A stretch of DNA of 64,000 nucleotides, from the NCBI GenBank assembly GCA_034521715.1, contig JAXHLY010000010.1, positions 147,275-211,274 on the forward strand, written 5' to 3'. Made by a program: the position numbers and the translations under genes. The notes beneath the pieces were generated by a model. It saw nothing but the letters and a program-made list of their open reading frames with translations. It searched no databases and had not been told where the DNA came from. Below, piece after piece: positions 26,730 to 35,634 of this stretch (position 1 is its first letter; the number at the start of each line of letters is the position of its first letter). This DNA is from Methylohalomonas sp034521715 (GTDB lineage: Bacteria; Pseudomonadota; Gammaproteobacteria; Methylohalomonadales; Methylohalomonadaceae).

Positions 26730-28679
26730 ATGACAGGGAGTGAGCCGCTGCCGCCGGGTTCGTTTCCCTTAAAGAACCGATTCAGGTTACTGCTGATCAA
26801 CCCCCGGTTTCCGGAAAGTTTCTGGAGTTTTCGTTTCGCTATCAAAAATATCCTGCCGCGCAAACGTGCCCTGAATCCGCCCCTCGGTCTCGCCACACTG
26901 GCCGCCTTGTGTCCCCCCGAATGGGACATCACGATCATCGATGAGAATGTCGAGCCGTTGCCCATGATGCCTGAAGCTGACCTGATTGGCATCTGTGGTA
27001 TGGGGGTCCAGTTCGCCCGCCAGTCAGAATTGCTAAATTTCTATAAAAACCAGGGTTATTATGTAGTGGCCGGCGGCAGTTATGCGTCCCTATGCCCGGA
27101 GCGTTATACAGATTTGGCGGATACAATAATAGCCGGTGAGGCAGAATATATCTGGCCGGTCTTTTGTCAGGACTTCCTGGCCGGTAAAGCAAATGCCCTG
27201 TATCAGGAATCTGGCATAGTAGCTATTGCCGATTCCCCAACACCACGTTTCGATTTGTTGAAACTGGATCGCTATACCGCAGTCAGCATGCAGTTTTCCC
27301 GAGGATGTCCTTATCGTTGCGAATTTTGCGACATCATAGTCATGTTTGGACGCAAACCACGCACCAAGACTACAGATCAAATCGGGCGGGAGCTGGACAA
27401 GCTTCGCGTGCTTGGTGTGAGAAATATCTTTTTCGTCGACGATAATTTGATTGGCAACAAGAAAAAAGCGAAGGAGCTTCTGGCCTATATCAGGGACTAT
27501 CAGCACATTCATCAATACTGGTTCAGTTTTGGCACTGAAGCCTCACTCAATCTGGCGGAGGATCAGGAATTAATGACATTATTCCATGAGGCACGTTTTG
27601 GCTGGGTATTTATAGGTATCGAATCTCCGGATGAGGCCAGTCTCAGGGAAATGAAAAAAAGCCAGAACCTGCGCGGCAATCTGCTTGAATCGATAATTAC
27701 GCTATATCGCAACGGCATCGACGTCATGGCCGGATTTATTGTGGGCTTCGACAATGACACACTGGATACATTTGATCGTCAGCATCGGTTCATCACGCAA
27801 TCCGGCATTCAGCTGGCTATGGTAGGGCTACTGACGGCCTTGCCAAAAACACCTCTCTATTTGCGTTTGGAAAAGGAGGGCAGGCTTATCAAGGACGCCC
27901 CGGATGGTAACAATACGGGTGCAGCTACCAACCTGATACCACTACACATGAATTATGATGAAATGGTCGCGCGTTACAAGCAGCTGTACCGGCGTTTACA
28001 GACAGATGCAGGTATTGGATCCCGGATTGAGTCTAAAATACGCTATCTCAATTCTCCAATATACAACGTTCAATATACGAACAGAGAACGTCTGACGATC
28101 CTCTACCGTTTGTTGACAAGCGGTATATTACCGGGTGGGCCGGCACGGCTTGGCTGGTTTGTCAGGACTCTCTTCAGGACCAGAGTCAGGGTCTGGCCAC
28201 AGGTCATTACCGACTGGATTACCGGATTGGCCATGCGTGATTATGTCGACCGGCATTTTCAATTCGTTACCATTCAAAATAACAAGATGGTCGAAAAATA
28301 TATCCGTCGTCTGCGTGATCTCGGCAGGGAAGGCCTGAATCACGGAACGCTGGGGTTATCGGTATCATTCGGCACCGGTTGTCATTATATTGAACTCACC
28401 CTGCGGGGTTATTCAGGCCAGCGCTTTTTACGGCAAGCAGGACACAAGCTGGATCGTCTGTTGCGTAAAACCACTGTGACCCTAGTCCTGCGCGTTGAAT
28501 CACTGGCAGAGGAACAACTCGATCAAATGCAGAACTTATTACAGCTATTAAGCCGTCACGGTGACCGCATATTTATTCATCTGAATAATAAACTGATGCC
28601 GCTAATATACGTGGATTCATCGGTTTTTAATCTCATGCTGAGCGATCCTGGCAACCATGGACAGACTGGTAGCAATTGA
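26730..28679 (+). CDS. B12-binding radical SAM protein (DUF4070-like)
   Basis: 649 residues. An N-terminal cobalamin-binding-like domain (RLLLINPRFPE...LNPPLGLATLAALCPPEWDITIIDENVEPL) is followed by a radical SAM domain with the cluster motif CPYRCEFCDIIVMFGRKPRTKT near residue 195, and a DUF4070-like segment (HMNYDEMVARYKQLYRRL). The final ~140 residues form an extension I do not recognise. Related B12-radical SAM enzymes include methylases of hopanoids and other lipids or cofactors, but nothing here fixes the substrate. The next radical SAM gene overlaps its stop by 4 bases, so the two probably act in one pathway. Intact, unlike many neighbours. Confidence 0.82.
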   Translation: MTGSEPLPPGSFPLKNRFRLLLINPRFPESFWSFRFAIKNILPRKRALNPPLGLATLAALCPPEWDITIIDENVEPLPMMPEADLIGICGMGVQFARQSELLNFYKNQGYYVVAGGSYASLCPERYTDLADTIIAGEAEYIWPVFCQDFLAGKANALYQESGIVAIADSPTPRFDLLKLDRYTAVSMQFSRGCPYRCEFCDIIVMFGRKPRTKTTDQIGRELDKLRVLGVRNIFFVDDNLIGNKKKAKELLAYIRDYQHIHQYWFSFGTEASLNLAEDQELMTLFHEARFGWVFIGIESPDEASLREMKKSQNLRGNLLESIITLYRNGIDVMAGFIVGFDNDTLDTFDRQHRFITQSGIQLAMVGLLTALPKTPLYLRLEKEGRLIKDAPDGNNTGAATNLIPLHMNYDEMVARYKQLYRRLQTDAGIGSRIESKIRYLNSPIYNVQYTNRERLTILYRLLTSGILPGGPARLGWFVRTLFRTRVRVWPQVITDWITGLAMRDYVDRHFQFVTIQNNKMVEKYIRRLRDLGREGLNHGTLGLSVSFGTGCHYIELTLRGYSGQRFLRQAGHKLDRLLRKTTVTLVLRVESLAEEQLDQMQNLLQLLSRHGDRIFIHLNNKLMPLIYVDSSVFNLMLSDPGNHGQTGSN

Positions 28680-29560
28680 ACAGCATAACATTCGGATTAT
28701 CTAATTGGGTGAGAACCGGTACACTGACAATCACTAACCACAGCCGCGAGTCTGCAGGCTTGACTTATATTTATCCTGTTATCTCCCGGCGCGCCGGTGG
28801 GCTCTCCATTGGCATCAACCTGAATACAAACAATGCCTGCAACTGGCGCTGTGTTTATTGCCAGGTGCCAAACCTGCAGCGAGGCACGGCACCCGCAGTA
28901 AACCTTGAACTGCTGCATGATGAATTATTAGGTTTTCTGACCGATTTGGCCGACGGCAGTTATTTTGAGAAGGCAGGTGTACCTGCCGAATACCATCAAA
29001 TCAGGGACATCGCCATATCGGGCAACGGCGAGGCGACAAGCGCTGCCGGGTTCGCACAGGTTGTGGATATTATCGGACAGGTGAGGTCTGCAGCCGGGAT
29101 CGATGACACGGTAAAAACCGTCCTGATCACCAATGGCAGCCTGGTGCAACGGCAATCCGTACGTGCGGGTATTGCTTATTTAAGCCGTCTGAATGGCGAA
29201 ATCTGGTTCAAGCTGGATGCTGCTACCCATCAGGAACTGAAAAGGTTAAACGGTACTCATTTATCGCCAGGCCGAGTGTTCAGCAACCTAAAGTTGACGG
29301 CCACTCTGTGCATGACCTGGATACAGACGTGTGCCTTTGCGCTCGATGGAGCACCTGCCGCTGATCGTGCCGCGTATCTGGATTTCATTCGCCGTATCGT
29401 GCATGAACGCATACCCGTAGCGGGTGTACATCTGTACGGGTTGGCACGGCCATCAATGCAGGAAGAGGCCGGACGCCTATCTGCTTTGCCTCCAGAATGT
29501 TTACAGGAATTCGCCGAAGCGATAGAACATGCCGGTCTCAGGACCAGGCTTTCACCCTGA
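28676..29560 (+). CDS. radical SAM protein, partner of the preceding gene
   Basis: 294 residues starting at a TTG that overlaps the upstream stop (TTGA). The cluster motif NTNNACNWRCVYCQVPNLQRG near residue 56 is CxxxCxxC; a further SGNGEATSA motif corresponds to the GGE-like SAM-binding segment, and VLITNGSL to the next strand. This layout resembles MoaA/wyosine-type single-domain radical SAM enzymes. Substrate unknown. No other start with a ribosome binding site fits the frame, supporting translational coupling. Confidence 0.78.
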   Translation: MNSITFGLSNWVRTGTLTITNHSRESAGLTYIYPVISRRAGGLSIGINLNTNNACNWRCVYCQVPNLQRGTAPAVNLELLHDELLGFLTDLADGSYFEKAGVPAEYHQIRDIAISGNGEATSAAGFAQVVDIIGQVRSAAGIDDTVKTVLITNGSLVQRQSVRAGIAYLSRLNGEIWFKLDAATHQELKRLNGTHLSPGRVFSNLKLTATLCMTWIQTCAFALDGAPAADRAAYLDFIRRIVHERIPVAGVHLYGLARPSMQEEAGRLSALPPECLQEFAEAIEHAGLRTRLSP

Positions 29561-29587
29561 GACGGACTGTGGACCGGGGATAATTAA

Positions 29588-29655
29588 GGAAACTCTGAAT
29601 AAATATGTCATTTCTCCCTTCGGTCGAGAATAAGAGGGTGATTTTTCAGGGTTTT
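29588..29655. repeat. MITE copy A, short and degraded
   Basis: A 68-bp element beginning GGAAACTCTGAATAAA after TTAA (29584-29587) and ending in TTTTTCAGGGTTTTTT before a second TTAA. It contains the GTCATTTCTCCC/GGTCGAGA portion seen in copies B and C. The TTAA on both sides is a likely target duplication. Confidence 0.65.
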
Positions 29656-29712
29656 TTAAATCAAAAAATATCAATTATAAAATATAACTATATGATTACT
29701 AAAGAATAATTA

Positions 29713-30210
29713 TCACAGCTCTTGCCAGTGAGAATCCAGTAACCGCCAGTCTCCGGCGCTGATCTCCACATGCCAACGACCGGCTGGCAGTGACGGAATA
29801 GCGCCCTGATAAAGGCCGTCCGACGTGCGCACAAGTTTCAGGGATTGATCATAGCCGGCACGTGTCGCATGCATGAACTGCACATTGATCCGCTCGGGAT
29901 AGGAAAACCTGTCATCCGCCGACAGGTGGACGGCTATCCGGCCATCAGACTCATCAATATTCAGGGATGAACTCAGACCAAGCTGCCCGGCCTTTTCCTC
30001 ACGCGCCAATACCTCGTTAATGGCCATGCCGCGTTTGTAATAGTCATCTACAACCAGGCCATCATAACTGCTTATTGCCAGTACGATGGTGGTAATGCCC
30101 ATGAAAATCGACATGACGGGAAAAAATATTAACAGCCAGACATAGAATTCCCGGTACCATTTAACAGGCTTGTCGTTACTGTCTTGCTGAATGGTCGACG
30201 CGTTTTTCAT
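29713..30210 (-). CDS. ccoH: FixH family cbb3 oxidase assembly protein
   Basis: 165 residues: a single N-terminal membrane helix (FYVWLLIFFPVMSIFMGITTIVLAI) and a periplasmic beta-rich domain with the YDGLVVDDYYKRGMAIN signature of FixH. In other bacteria CcoH/FixH is required for stability of the cbb3 oxidase complex during assembly. The start codon overlaps the end of ccoG by four bases. It is the last gene of the ccoNOQPGH transcript. Confidence 0.9.
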   Translation of the reverse strand: MKNASTIQQDSNDKPVKWYREFYVWLLIFFPVMSIFMGITTIVLAISSYDGLVVDDYYKRGMAINEVLAREEKAGQLGLSSSLNIDESDGRIAVHLSADDRFSYPERINVQFMHATRAGYDQSLKLVRTSDGLYQGAIPSLPAGRWHVEISAGDWRLLDSHWQEL

Positions 30211-31628
30211 TGTAATGGCCCCAGGAAACGTGCTTCCTTGGTGATCGTCAGGTCTGGATGTTGGCTGGTCAAGACATGGAATTCTATATATTCACTGCGT
30301 GAATTGAGTACATCTTCCTTTGCCCGGACACGTACCGGAACTTCGATGATTTCACCACTATCCAGGATAATAAGTTGATGATCATGCATGCTCTCAATAC
30401 CGGGCAGGCCACTGACATCAATCGAGTATTCATGCATCTGATCACCCTTGTTCATAAAGCGCAGGGTGTAGACATTTTCGATAACGCCGTTGGAAACTTC
30501 ACGATAGAGGCTGTTTCGATCACGCATAATATCGTAGTCAAACGGTTTACGCATGGCGATACCGATAACAATCGCACCGAAAAGCGCCAGCAATATTGCG
30601 CCATAAATGACAATACGCGGCCTTATGATGCGGCTTGGCTTTCCATCAATAGCATTCTGGGTTGTATATTTAATCAAGCCGCGCGGATAGCCCATCTTGT
30701 CCATGACAGAATCACAGGCATCGATGCAGGCCGAGCAGGTAATGCATTCGTATTGCTGCCCGTCGCGGATATCAATGCCGGTCGGACAAACCTGCACGCA
30801 CAGCTGGCAGTTAATGCAATCACCCAGACCAAGTTCCACCGGATCCGCGTCACGCCGACGTGGTCCGCGTGGTTCGCCGCGATTTGGATCGTAGGCGACG
30901 ATCAGCGTATCGCTATCAAACATGGCGCCCTGAAAGCGGGCGTAGGGACACATGTATTTACAAACCTGCTCGCGCATCCAGCCGGCATTGCCATAGGTGG
31001 CAAATCCGTAAAAAAACACCCAGAAGGTTTCCCAGGGACCGGTATTGAAACTTATTATTTTATGCCAGAGATCAGATATAGGCGTGAAATAGCCGACAAA
31101 CGTGAAACCGGTGAATGCGGCAAAAGCAATCCAGAGTGCATGCTTGGTAGTCTTGATACGAAACTTGCGAAATGTAAGCGGTGACTGGTCCAGCTTCATC
31201 TGCTTGCGTCGGTCACCTTCAACCAGCCGTTCCATCCACAGGAATATTTCGGTCCAGACCGTTTGCGGACAGGCAAAGCCGCACCACAGACGTCCTGCCA
31301 GGGCAGTGAAAAAGAACAGTGACAGTGCCGCCAGTAACAACAGCCCGGTGAGGAATATGAAGTCCTGTGGCCAGAAAGTCAGATTAAAGATATGAAACTT
31401 GCGCCCGGGCAGATCCAGAAGCACGGCCTGTCGGCCTTCGTACTGCAACCAGGGCAGGCCATAAAAAATTCCCAGCAGTACACATACAGCCGTTGTCCGT
31501 AATGCCGCGAACAGGCCATGAACTTCACGCGGATATATCTTTTGTCCCTTTTCATACAGAAACTCGCGCATTTCAGGCTCGGTTGCGGGCCTGATCGGGA
31601 TTACCTTGTTTTCAGCGGCTTCGCCCAT
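30207..31628 (-). CDS. ccoG: cytochrome oxidase accessory iron-sulphur protein CcoG
   Basis: 473 residues, also called RdxA/FixG. About five membrane helices are followed by two ferredoxin-type cluster motifs, CINCQLCVQVCPTGIDIR and CITCSACIDACDSVMDKM, and a C-terminal Ig-like domain. An additional FACPQTVWTE...RLVEG motif is typical. CcoG is implicated in copper reduction during cbb3 assembly. The gene lies five bases after ccoP and overlaps ccoH. Confidence 0.95.
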   Translation of the reverse strand: MGEAAENKVIPIRPATEPEMREFLYEKGQKIYPREVHGLFAALRTTAVCVLLGIFYGLPWLQYEGRQAVLLDLPGRKFHIFNLTFWPQDFIFLTGLLLLAALSLFFFTALAGRLWCGFACPQTVWTEIFLWMERLVEGDRRKQMKLDQSPLTFRKFRIKTTKHALWIAFAAFTGFTFVGYFTPISDLWHKIISFNTGPWETFWVFFYGFATYGNAGWMREQVCKYMCPYARFQGAMFDSDTLIVAYDPNRGEPRGPRRRDADPVELGLGDCINCQLCVQVCPTGIDIRDGQQYECITCSACIDACDSVMDKMGYPRGLIKYTTQNAIDGKPSRIIRPRIVIYGAILLALFGAIVIGIAMRKPFDYDIMRDRNSLYREVSNGVIENVYTLRFMNKGDQMHEYSIDVSGLPGIESMHDHQLIILDSGEIIEVPVRVRAKEDVLNSRSEYIEFHVLTSQHPDLTITKEARFLGPLQ

Positions 31629-31633
31629 GTTGT

Positions 31634-32572
31634 CTATTCGGCTGTACCTGTACCCGGCTCATTTTCTGCATTTTCGGAAATGCTCAGGATATAGCCCACG
31701 AGTAGATGGATTTTCGCGTCACCGAGAAACTCGCCATGCGGCGGCATACGCCCCTGACGGCCATCCCTGATACTTTTGATAATCTGTTTCTGGGAGCCGC
31801 CATACAGCCAGACATTATTGGTCAGCCTGGGTGCGCCCATCTGCTGGTTACCGTCGCCATCGGGGCCATGACATGCAGCGCAGTTTTGCTGGTAAATCTG
31901 TTTGCCGCGCGAAGCCACAATGGGGTCGGCACTCCTGCCGCTCAACTGACGCACATATTCCGCCACGTCGAATATCTGTTTCTCTGACAGCGTCTCCTTC
32001 CAGGCTGGCATCATGCCCTGACGTCCCTCGGCGATTGTTTCATGGATCTTTTCCGCACTCTCGCCATACAGCCATTCACTGTCGCGCAGGTTGGGGAAAC
32101 CAGGTACGCCACGGGCATCGGCACCGTGACAGGTCGCACAATAGTTGGAGAACAGCCGCTCACCGATTTTGGTGGCATCTTCGCTATCGGCCAGTACAGC
32201 GGCGGGTTTGTTCCGATATTGTTCAAAAATAGGCCCGTATTTCTCCTTGGCCTGCTGCATTTCCTGCTCATAGTTGCCACGACTGGTCCAGCCTAGCAAT
32301 CCCTTGAAAGTACCGAGTCCCGGGTACAGCACCAGATAGCCAATTCCGAAAAACAGGGTGATATAGAACAGGTTCAGCCACCAGCGCGGCAGGGGATTAT
32401 TGTATTCCTCCAGGTCGCCGTCCCAGACGTGCCCCATGGTCTCGACCTGTTCGCCGGGTTTGCGTTTCTGACCGACCGACAGCCAGCGGATAAGCCAGAA
32501 CATGGCCAGGATTCCGATAACCGTCGGTACGATGATGTACCAGTTCCAGAAGCTGCTGGTAAATTCATACAT
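31634..32572 (-). CDS. ccoP: cbb3 oxidase dihaem cytochrome c subunit
   Basis: 312 residues. N-terminal membrane part (two hydrophobic segments; HVWDGDLEEYNNPLPRWWLNLFYITLFFGIGYLVLYPGLG is the usual CcoP motif) followed by two cytochrome c domains with CATCHG near residue 141 and CAACHG near 232, each with a downstream Met ligand (GMMPAW, GRMPPHG). It takes electrons from soluble cytochromes or cupredoxins and passes them towards CcoN. Overlaps ccoQ by eight bases. Confidence 0.96.
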   Translation of the reverse strand: MYEFTSSFWNWYIIVPTVIGILAMFWLIRWLSVGQKRKPGEQVETMGHVWDGDLEEYNNPLPRWWLNLFYITLFFGIGYLVLYPGLGTFKGLLGWTSRGNYEQEMQQAKEKYGPIFEQYRNKPAAVLADSEDATKIGERLFSNYCATCHGADARGVPGFPNLRDSEWLYGESAEKIHETIAEGRQGMMPAWKETLSEKQIFDVAEYVRQLSGRSADPIVASRGKQIYQQNCAACHGPDGDGNQQMGAPRLTNNVWLYGGSQKQIIKSIRDGRQGRMPPHGEFLGDAKIHLLVGYILSISENAENEPGTGTAE

Positions 32573-32759
32573 TGTTATCTTTGCTCATTTCGTCAGTCTG
32601 CGAATGGTCGCGCTGTGTTTCATCATCATGATCGAAGGGAATGCGAGAAGCCCGATCGTAATGTTCACGCCGGTTCCGGTTCCAGACAAAGGCGACAATA
32701 CCGATGAAGATAATCAGTATCAGTAATGACCATATGCCGTGTATCAGGCCCAGATCCAT
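32565..32759 (-). CDS. ccoQ: cbb3 oxidase small subunit CcoQ
   Basis: 64 residues with one membrane helix (GIWSLLILIIFIGIVAFVWNRNRREHYDRASRIPFD). The length, the helix and the ERA/PFD-type tail are those of CcoQ/FixQ, which stabilises the interaction of CcoP with the NO core. It starts one base after ccoO and overlaps ccoP. Confidence 0.9.
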   Translation of the reverse strand: MDLGLIHGIWSLLILIIFIGIVAFVWNRNRREHYDRASRIPFDHDDETQRDHSQTDEMSKDNNV

Positions 32760-32760
32760 G

Positions 32761-33375
32761 TCAGCGCCTCGTTTTCACGGCAGTGCCAAGCACCTGCATA
32801 TAGGCGATGATCGCATCCATTTCTGTCTTGCCCTCGAGCTGTTCCGGCGCCTTTTCAATATCCTCGTCCGAATAAGGCGTACCGAGTCTGCGCAGGGCCT
32901 GCATACGATCCTGGACGGTCTCGGCATCAATTGTATTCTCGGCCAGCCATGGATAACCCGGCATGATTGATTCCGGCACCACATCCCGGGGATTGATTAA
33001 ATGAACTTCATGCCATTCGTCACTGTAGCGGCCACCGACCCGTGCCAGATCGGGGCCGGTCCTCTTGGAACCCCACTGAAAAGGCCGGTCATAGACAAAC
33101 TCGCCTGCCAGCGAGTAATGTCCGTAACGTTCGGTCTCGGCACGAAACGGCCGGATCATCTGCGAATGGCAGACCATGCAGGATTCACGGACATAAACAT
33201 CACGGCCGGCCAATTGCAGTGCTGTGTAGGGCTTGAGGCCGTCTACGGGTTCCGTCATGGCGGGCATGAAAAACAGGGGAACGATCTGCACCAGGCCGCC
33301 GACGAGCACGACGGCCAGGATCAGCACGATCATCAAACCAATATTTTTTTCGACTTTTTCGTGTCCGGTTGCCAT
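32761..33375 (-). CDS. ccoO: cbb3 oxidase monohaem cytochrome c subunit
   Basis: 204 residues: N-terminal membrane anchor, then a haem c domain with CMVCHSQMIRPF (residues ~63-74) and the YGHYSLAGEFVYDRPFQWGSKRTGPDLARVGGRYSDEWH segment typical of CcoO/FixO. Electron relay between CcoP and the haem b/copper centre of CcoN. Nine bases after ccoN. Confidence 0.96.
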   Translation of the reverse strand: MATGHEKVEKNIGLMIVLILAVVLVGGLVQIVPLFFMPAMTEPVDGLKPYTALQLAGRDVYVRESCMVCHSQMIRPFRAETERYGHYSLAGEFVYDRPFQWGSKRTGPDLARVGGRYSDEWHEVHLINPRDVVPESIMPGYPWLAENTIDAETVQDRMQALRRLGTPYSDEDIEKAPEQLEGKTEMDAIIAYMQVLGTAVKTRR

Positions 33376-33384
33376 GTTGATACC

Positions 33385-34824
33385 TCAGTGAGCGGCGGCC
33401 GGGGCCGGAATTGCAGCGGTGACTGGTTTGGCGCCGGCAATAGTGCGCCACAGGTTCCAGGCCATGATGAACATGCCGGCCAGGAAACAGATCCCGCCAA
33501 TCAGGCGAATCACATAAAACGGATGCATGGCAGCAACGGATTCGACAAAGCTGTAGGTCAAGGTGCCGTCCGGATTGACTGCCCGCCACATCAGACCCTG
33601 CATGATGCCGGCAACCCACATCGCGGTGATGTAAAGCACAATACCTAGACAGGCGATCCAGAAATGCCACTCGATCAGTTTCTGGCTGTAGATTTCACGT
33701 CCGAACAGTCGCGGTATTAAATAGTACATGCTGCCGATGGAAATCAGCGCGACCCACCCCAGGGCGCCGGAATGCACGTGGCCGATGGTCCAGTCCGTAT
33801 AGTGTGACAGGGCATTCACGGTCTTGATGGACATCATCGGGCCTTCAAACGTCGACATGCCGTAAAACGACAGCGCCACGATGAGGAAACGTATAATGGG
33901 ATCGGTGCGCAATTTCTCCCAGGCGCCGGACAGCGTCATGATGCCGTTGATCATGCCACCCCACGACGGCGCCAGCAGGATCAGCGACATGACCATGCCC
34001 AGCGATTGTGCCCAGTCGGGCAGAGCGGTGTAATGCAGGTGGTGCGGACCGGCCCAGATATAAACGAATATCAAAGCCCAGAAATGGACAATCGACAGGC
34101 GATAGGAATAAATCGGGCGCTCAGCCTGTTTCGGTACGAAATAATACATCATGCCGAGGAAGCCGGCGGTCAGGAAGAAACCGACGGCATTATGCCCATA
34201 CCACCACTGCACCATGGCATCCTGAACACCCGCGTAGGCTGAATAGGATTTCCACAGACTCACCGGCAGGGCGGCACTATTAACGACGTGCAGGAGAGCC
34301 ACCGTGAGAATATATGCACCGTAAAACCAGTTAGCCACGTAGATGTGCTTGACGCGGCGTCTGGCGATTGTGCCGAAGAAGACCACCGCATAGGCCACCC
34401 ACACCAGGGTGATAAGGATATCAATGGGCCATTCCAGCTCGGCGTATTCCTTGGTGGTTGTAATGCCCAGTGGCAGCGTGACAGCGGCCAAAATTATGAC
34501 TGCCTGCCAGCCCCAGAAGGTGAAGGCGGCCAGACCGTCAAAGGCCAGTCGGACATGGCATGTACGCTGAACAACATAATAGGAGGTCGCAAACAGGGCG
34601 CTGCCGCCGAAAGCAAAGATGACGGCATTGGTATGCAGTGCGCGCAGGCGGCTGTAAGTCAGCCAGGGGATATCGAAGTTCAGTTGCGGCCAGGCGAGCT
34701 GGGCGGCGATGAGAACACCAACGGCCATGCCGACGATACCCCAGATGATGGTCACAATGGCAAACTGGCGGACTACTGTATAATTATAGGTTTCGTCGCT
34801 CCCGACTGTGCTGGTTGCCGTCAT
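33385..34824 (-). CDS. ccoN: cbb3-type cytochrome c oxidase catalytic subunit
   Basis: 479 residues, twelve membrane helices, haem-copper oxidase subunit I of the C family. Conserved histidine stretches include RALHTNAVIFAFGG (haem b ligand), QWWYGHNAVGFFLTAGFLGMMYYFVPKQ (CuB ligand with the cross-linked Tyr region), AGPHHLHYT and DWTIGHVHSGALGW. It reduces O2 to water at low oxygen and pumps protons. Second gene of the operon after the Yip1-like gene; the FNR box upstream suits induction at low oxygen. Confidence 0.97.
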   Translation of the reverse strand: MTATSTVGSDETYNYTVVRQFAIVTIIWGIVGMAVGVLIAAQLAWPQLNFDIPWLTYSRLRALHTNAVIFAFGGSALFATSYYVVQRTCHVRLAFDGLAAFTFWGWQAVIILAAVTLPLGITTTKEYAELEWPIDILITLVWVAYAVVFFGTIARRRVKHIYVANWFYGAYILTVALLHVVNSAALPVSLWKSYSAYAGVQDAMVQWWYGHNAVGFFLTAGFLGMMYYFVPKQAERPIYSYRLSIVHFWALIFVYIWAGPHHLHYTALPDWAQSLGMVMSLILLAPSWGGMINGIMTLSGAWEKLRTDPIIRFLIVALSFYGMSTFEGPMMSIKTVNALSHYTDWTIGHVHSGALGWVALISIGSMYYLIPRLFGREIYSQKLIEWHFWIACLGIVLYITAMWVAGIMQGLMWRAVNPDGTLTYSFVESVAAMHPFYVIRLIGGICFLAGMFIMAWNLWRTIAGAKPVTAAIPAPAAAH

Positions 34825-34841
34825 AATGTCAGCCTAACTCC

Positions 34842-35438
34842 TCATAGTGTAAATGCGGGGCCGATACCGATCCCCCAGAGAATGACAGAGGCCGCCAGCA
34901 CGCCTACGAGGCCGATAAGACCGAAAGCGAGAACCGCGCTGGCAAACAGGAAACCCCGCTCCTCGGATATCTCCATCATGATGGGAATACCGATATAGAG
35001 CAGAAATACGGTGTAGGTAACAGCCGGGATACCGACAATCAGATTCAGCCACAGCAACGGGTACAGCTGCATCAGGCCGGCGAGAAACAGTGGGACCGGA
35101 ATAAAGGCCGCCAGGACCAGACAGCGTCTGAACGGCTGGTCAGCACCGTAGGTCTGACCCATCCAGCGGATCATCCAGGCGACCGAATAAACCGCGGCGA
35201 TAATGACTACGTAGTAGATAATGGCTATCAGCAGGGCACTATCCGTCGTCAGCCGCACCGGCACGCTACCGCCGACCTGCCAGCCGAACTGTGTTGTACC
35301 TATATAACCGCTGACCGCAGGTATGGCAGCCAGTATCAGAACCTGGGCCAGGGCGTGTCCTGCTGAAATGTCACGGTCATGAATTGTATGCCAGGCTTCT
35401 ACCGGGCGGGTGAATAACTGCCAAATTATCCGCAGCAT
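34842..35438 (-). CDS. Yip1 family membrane protein preceding ccoN
   Basis: 198 residues with about five membrane helices. The N-terminal WQLFTRPVEAWHTIHDRDISAGHAL and the later GQTYGADQPFRRCLVLAAFIPVPLFLAGL match the bacterial Yip1 domain. Function in bacteria is unknown. It is 17 bases upstream of ccoN on the same strand and lies between the FNR box and the oxidase genes, so it should be made together with the oxidase; a role in membrane insertion or assembly is only inference. Confidence 0.8.
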   Translation of the reverse strand: MLRIIWQLFTRPVEAWHTIHDRDISAGHALAQVLILAAIPAVSGYIGTTQFGWQVGGSVPVRLTTDSALLIAIIYYVVIIAAVYSVAWMIRWMGQTYGADQPFRRCLVLAAFIPVPLFLAGLMQLYPLLWLNLIVGIPAVTYTVFLLYIGIPIMMEISEERGFLFASAVLAFGLIGLVGVLAASVILWGIGIGPAFTL

Positions 35439-35546
35439 TTTTGCCTGTATCTCCGTCAGTTACGTAAATCTGCGTTGGTTTTTCGGGTAATGGCACGACT
35501 GGCAGGCTTTGCGGGGAAATGTTCGCATGACCGATACAGTCGCGAC

Positions 35547-35560
35547 TTGATCTCGATCAA
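35547..35560. promoter_or_regulatory. perfect FNR box between the cco operon and ccoI
   Basis: TTGAT-CTCG-ATCAA, an exact consensus match with symmetrical arms. It is centred about 115 bases from the yip1-ccoNOQPGH start and about 81 bases from the ccoI start, so one site may serve both divergent units. Confidence 0.88.
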
Positions 35561-35634
35561 GAAAGTCAGTCAATTGGATGGGAGAATACTGTCCCCGCGT
35601 GCATTATTCACGCCTGCAGAAACAATAAATTTCA

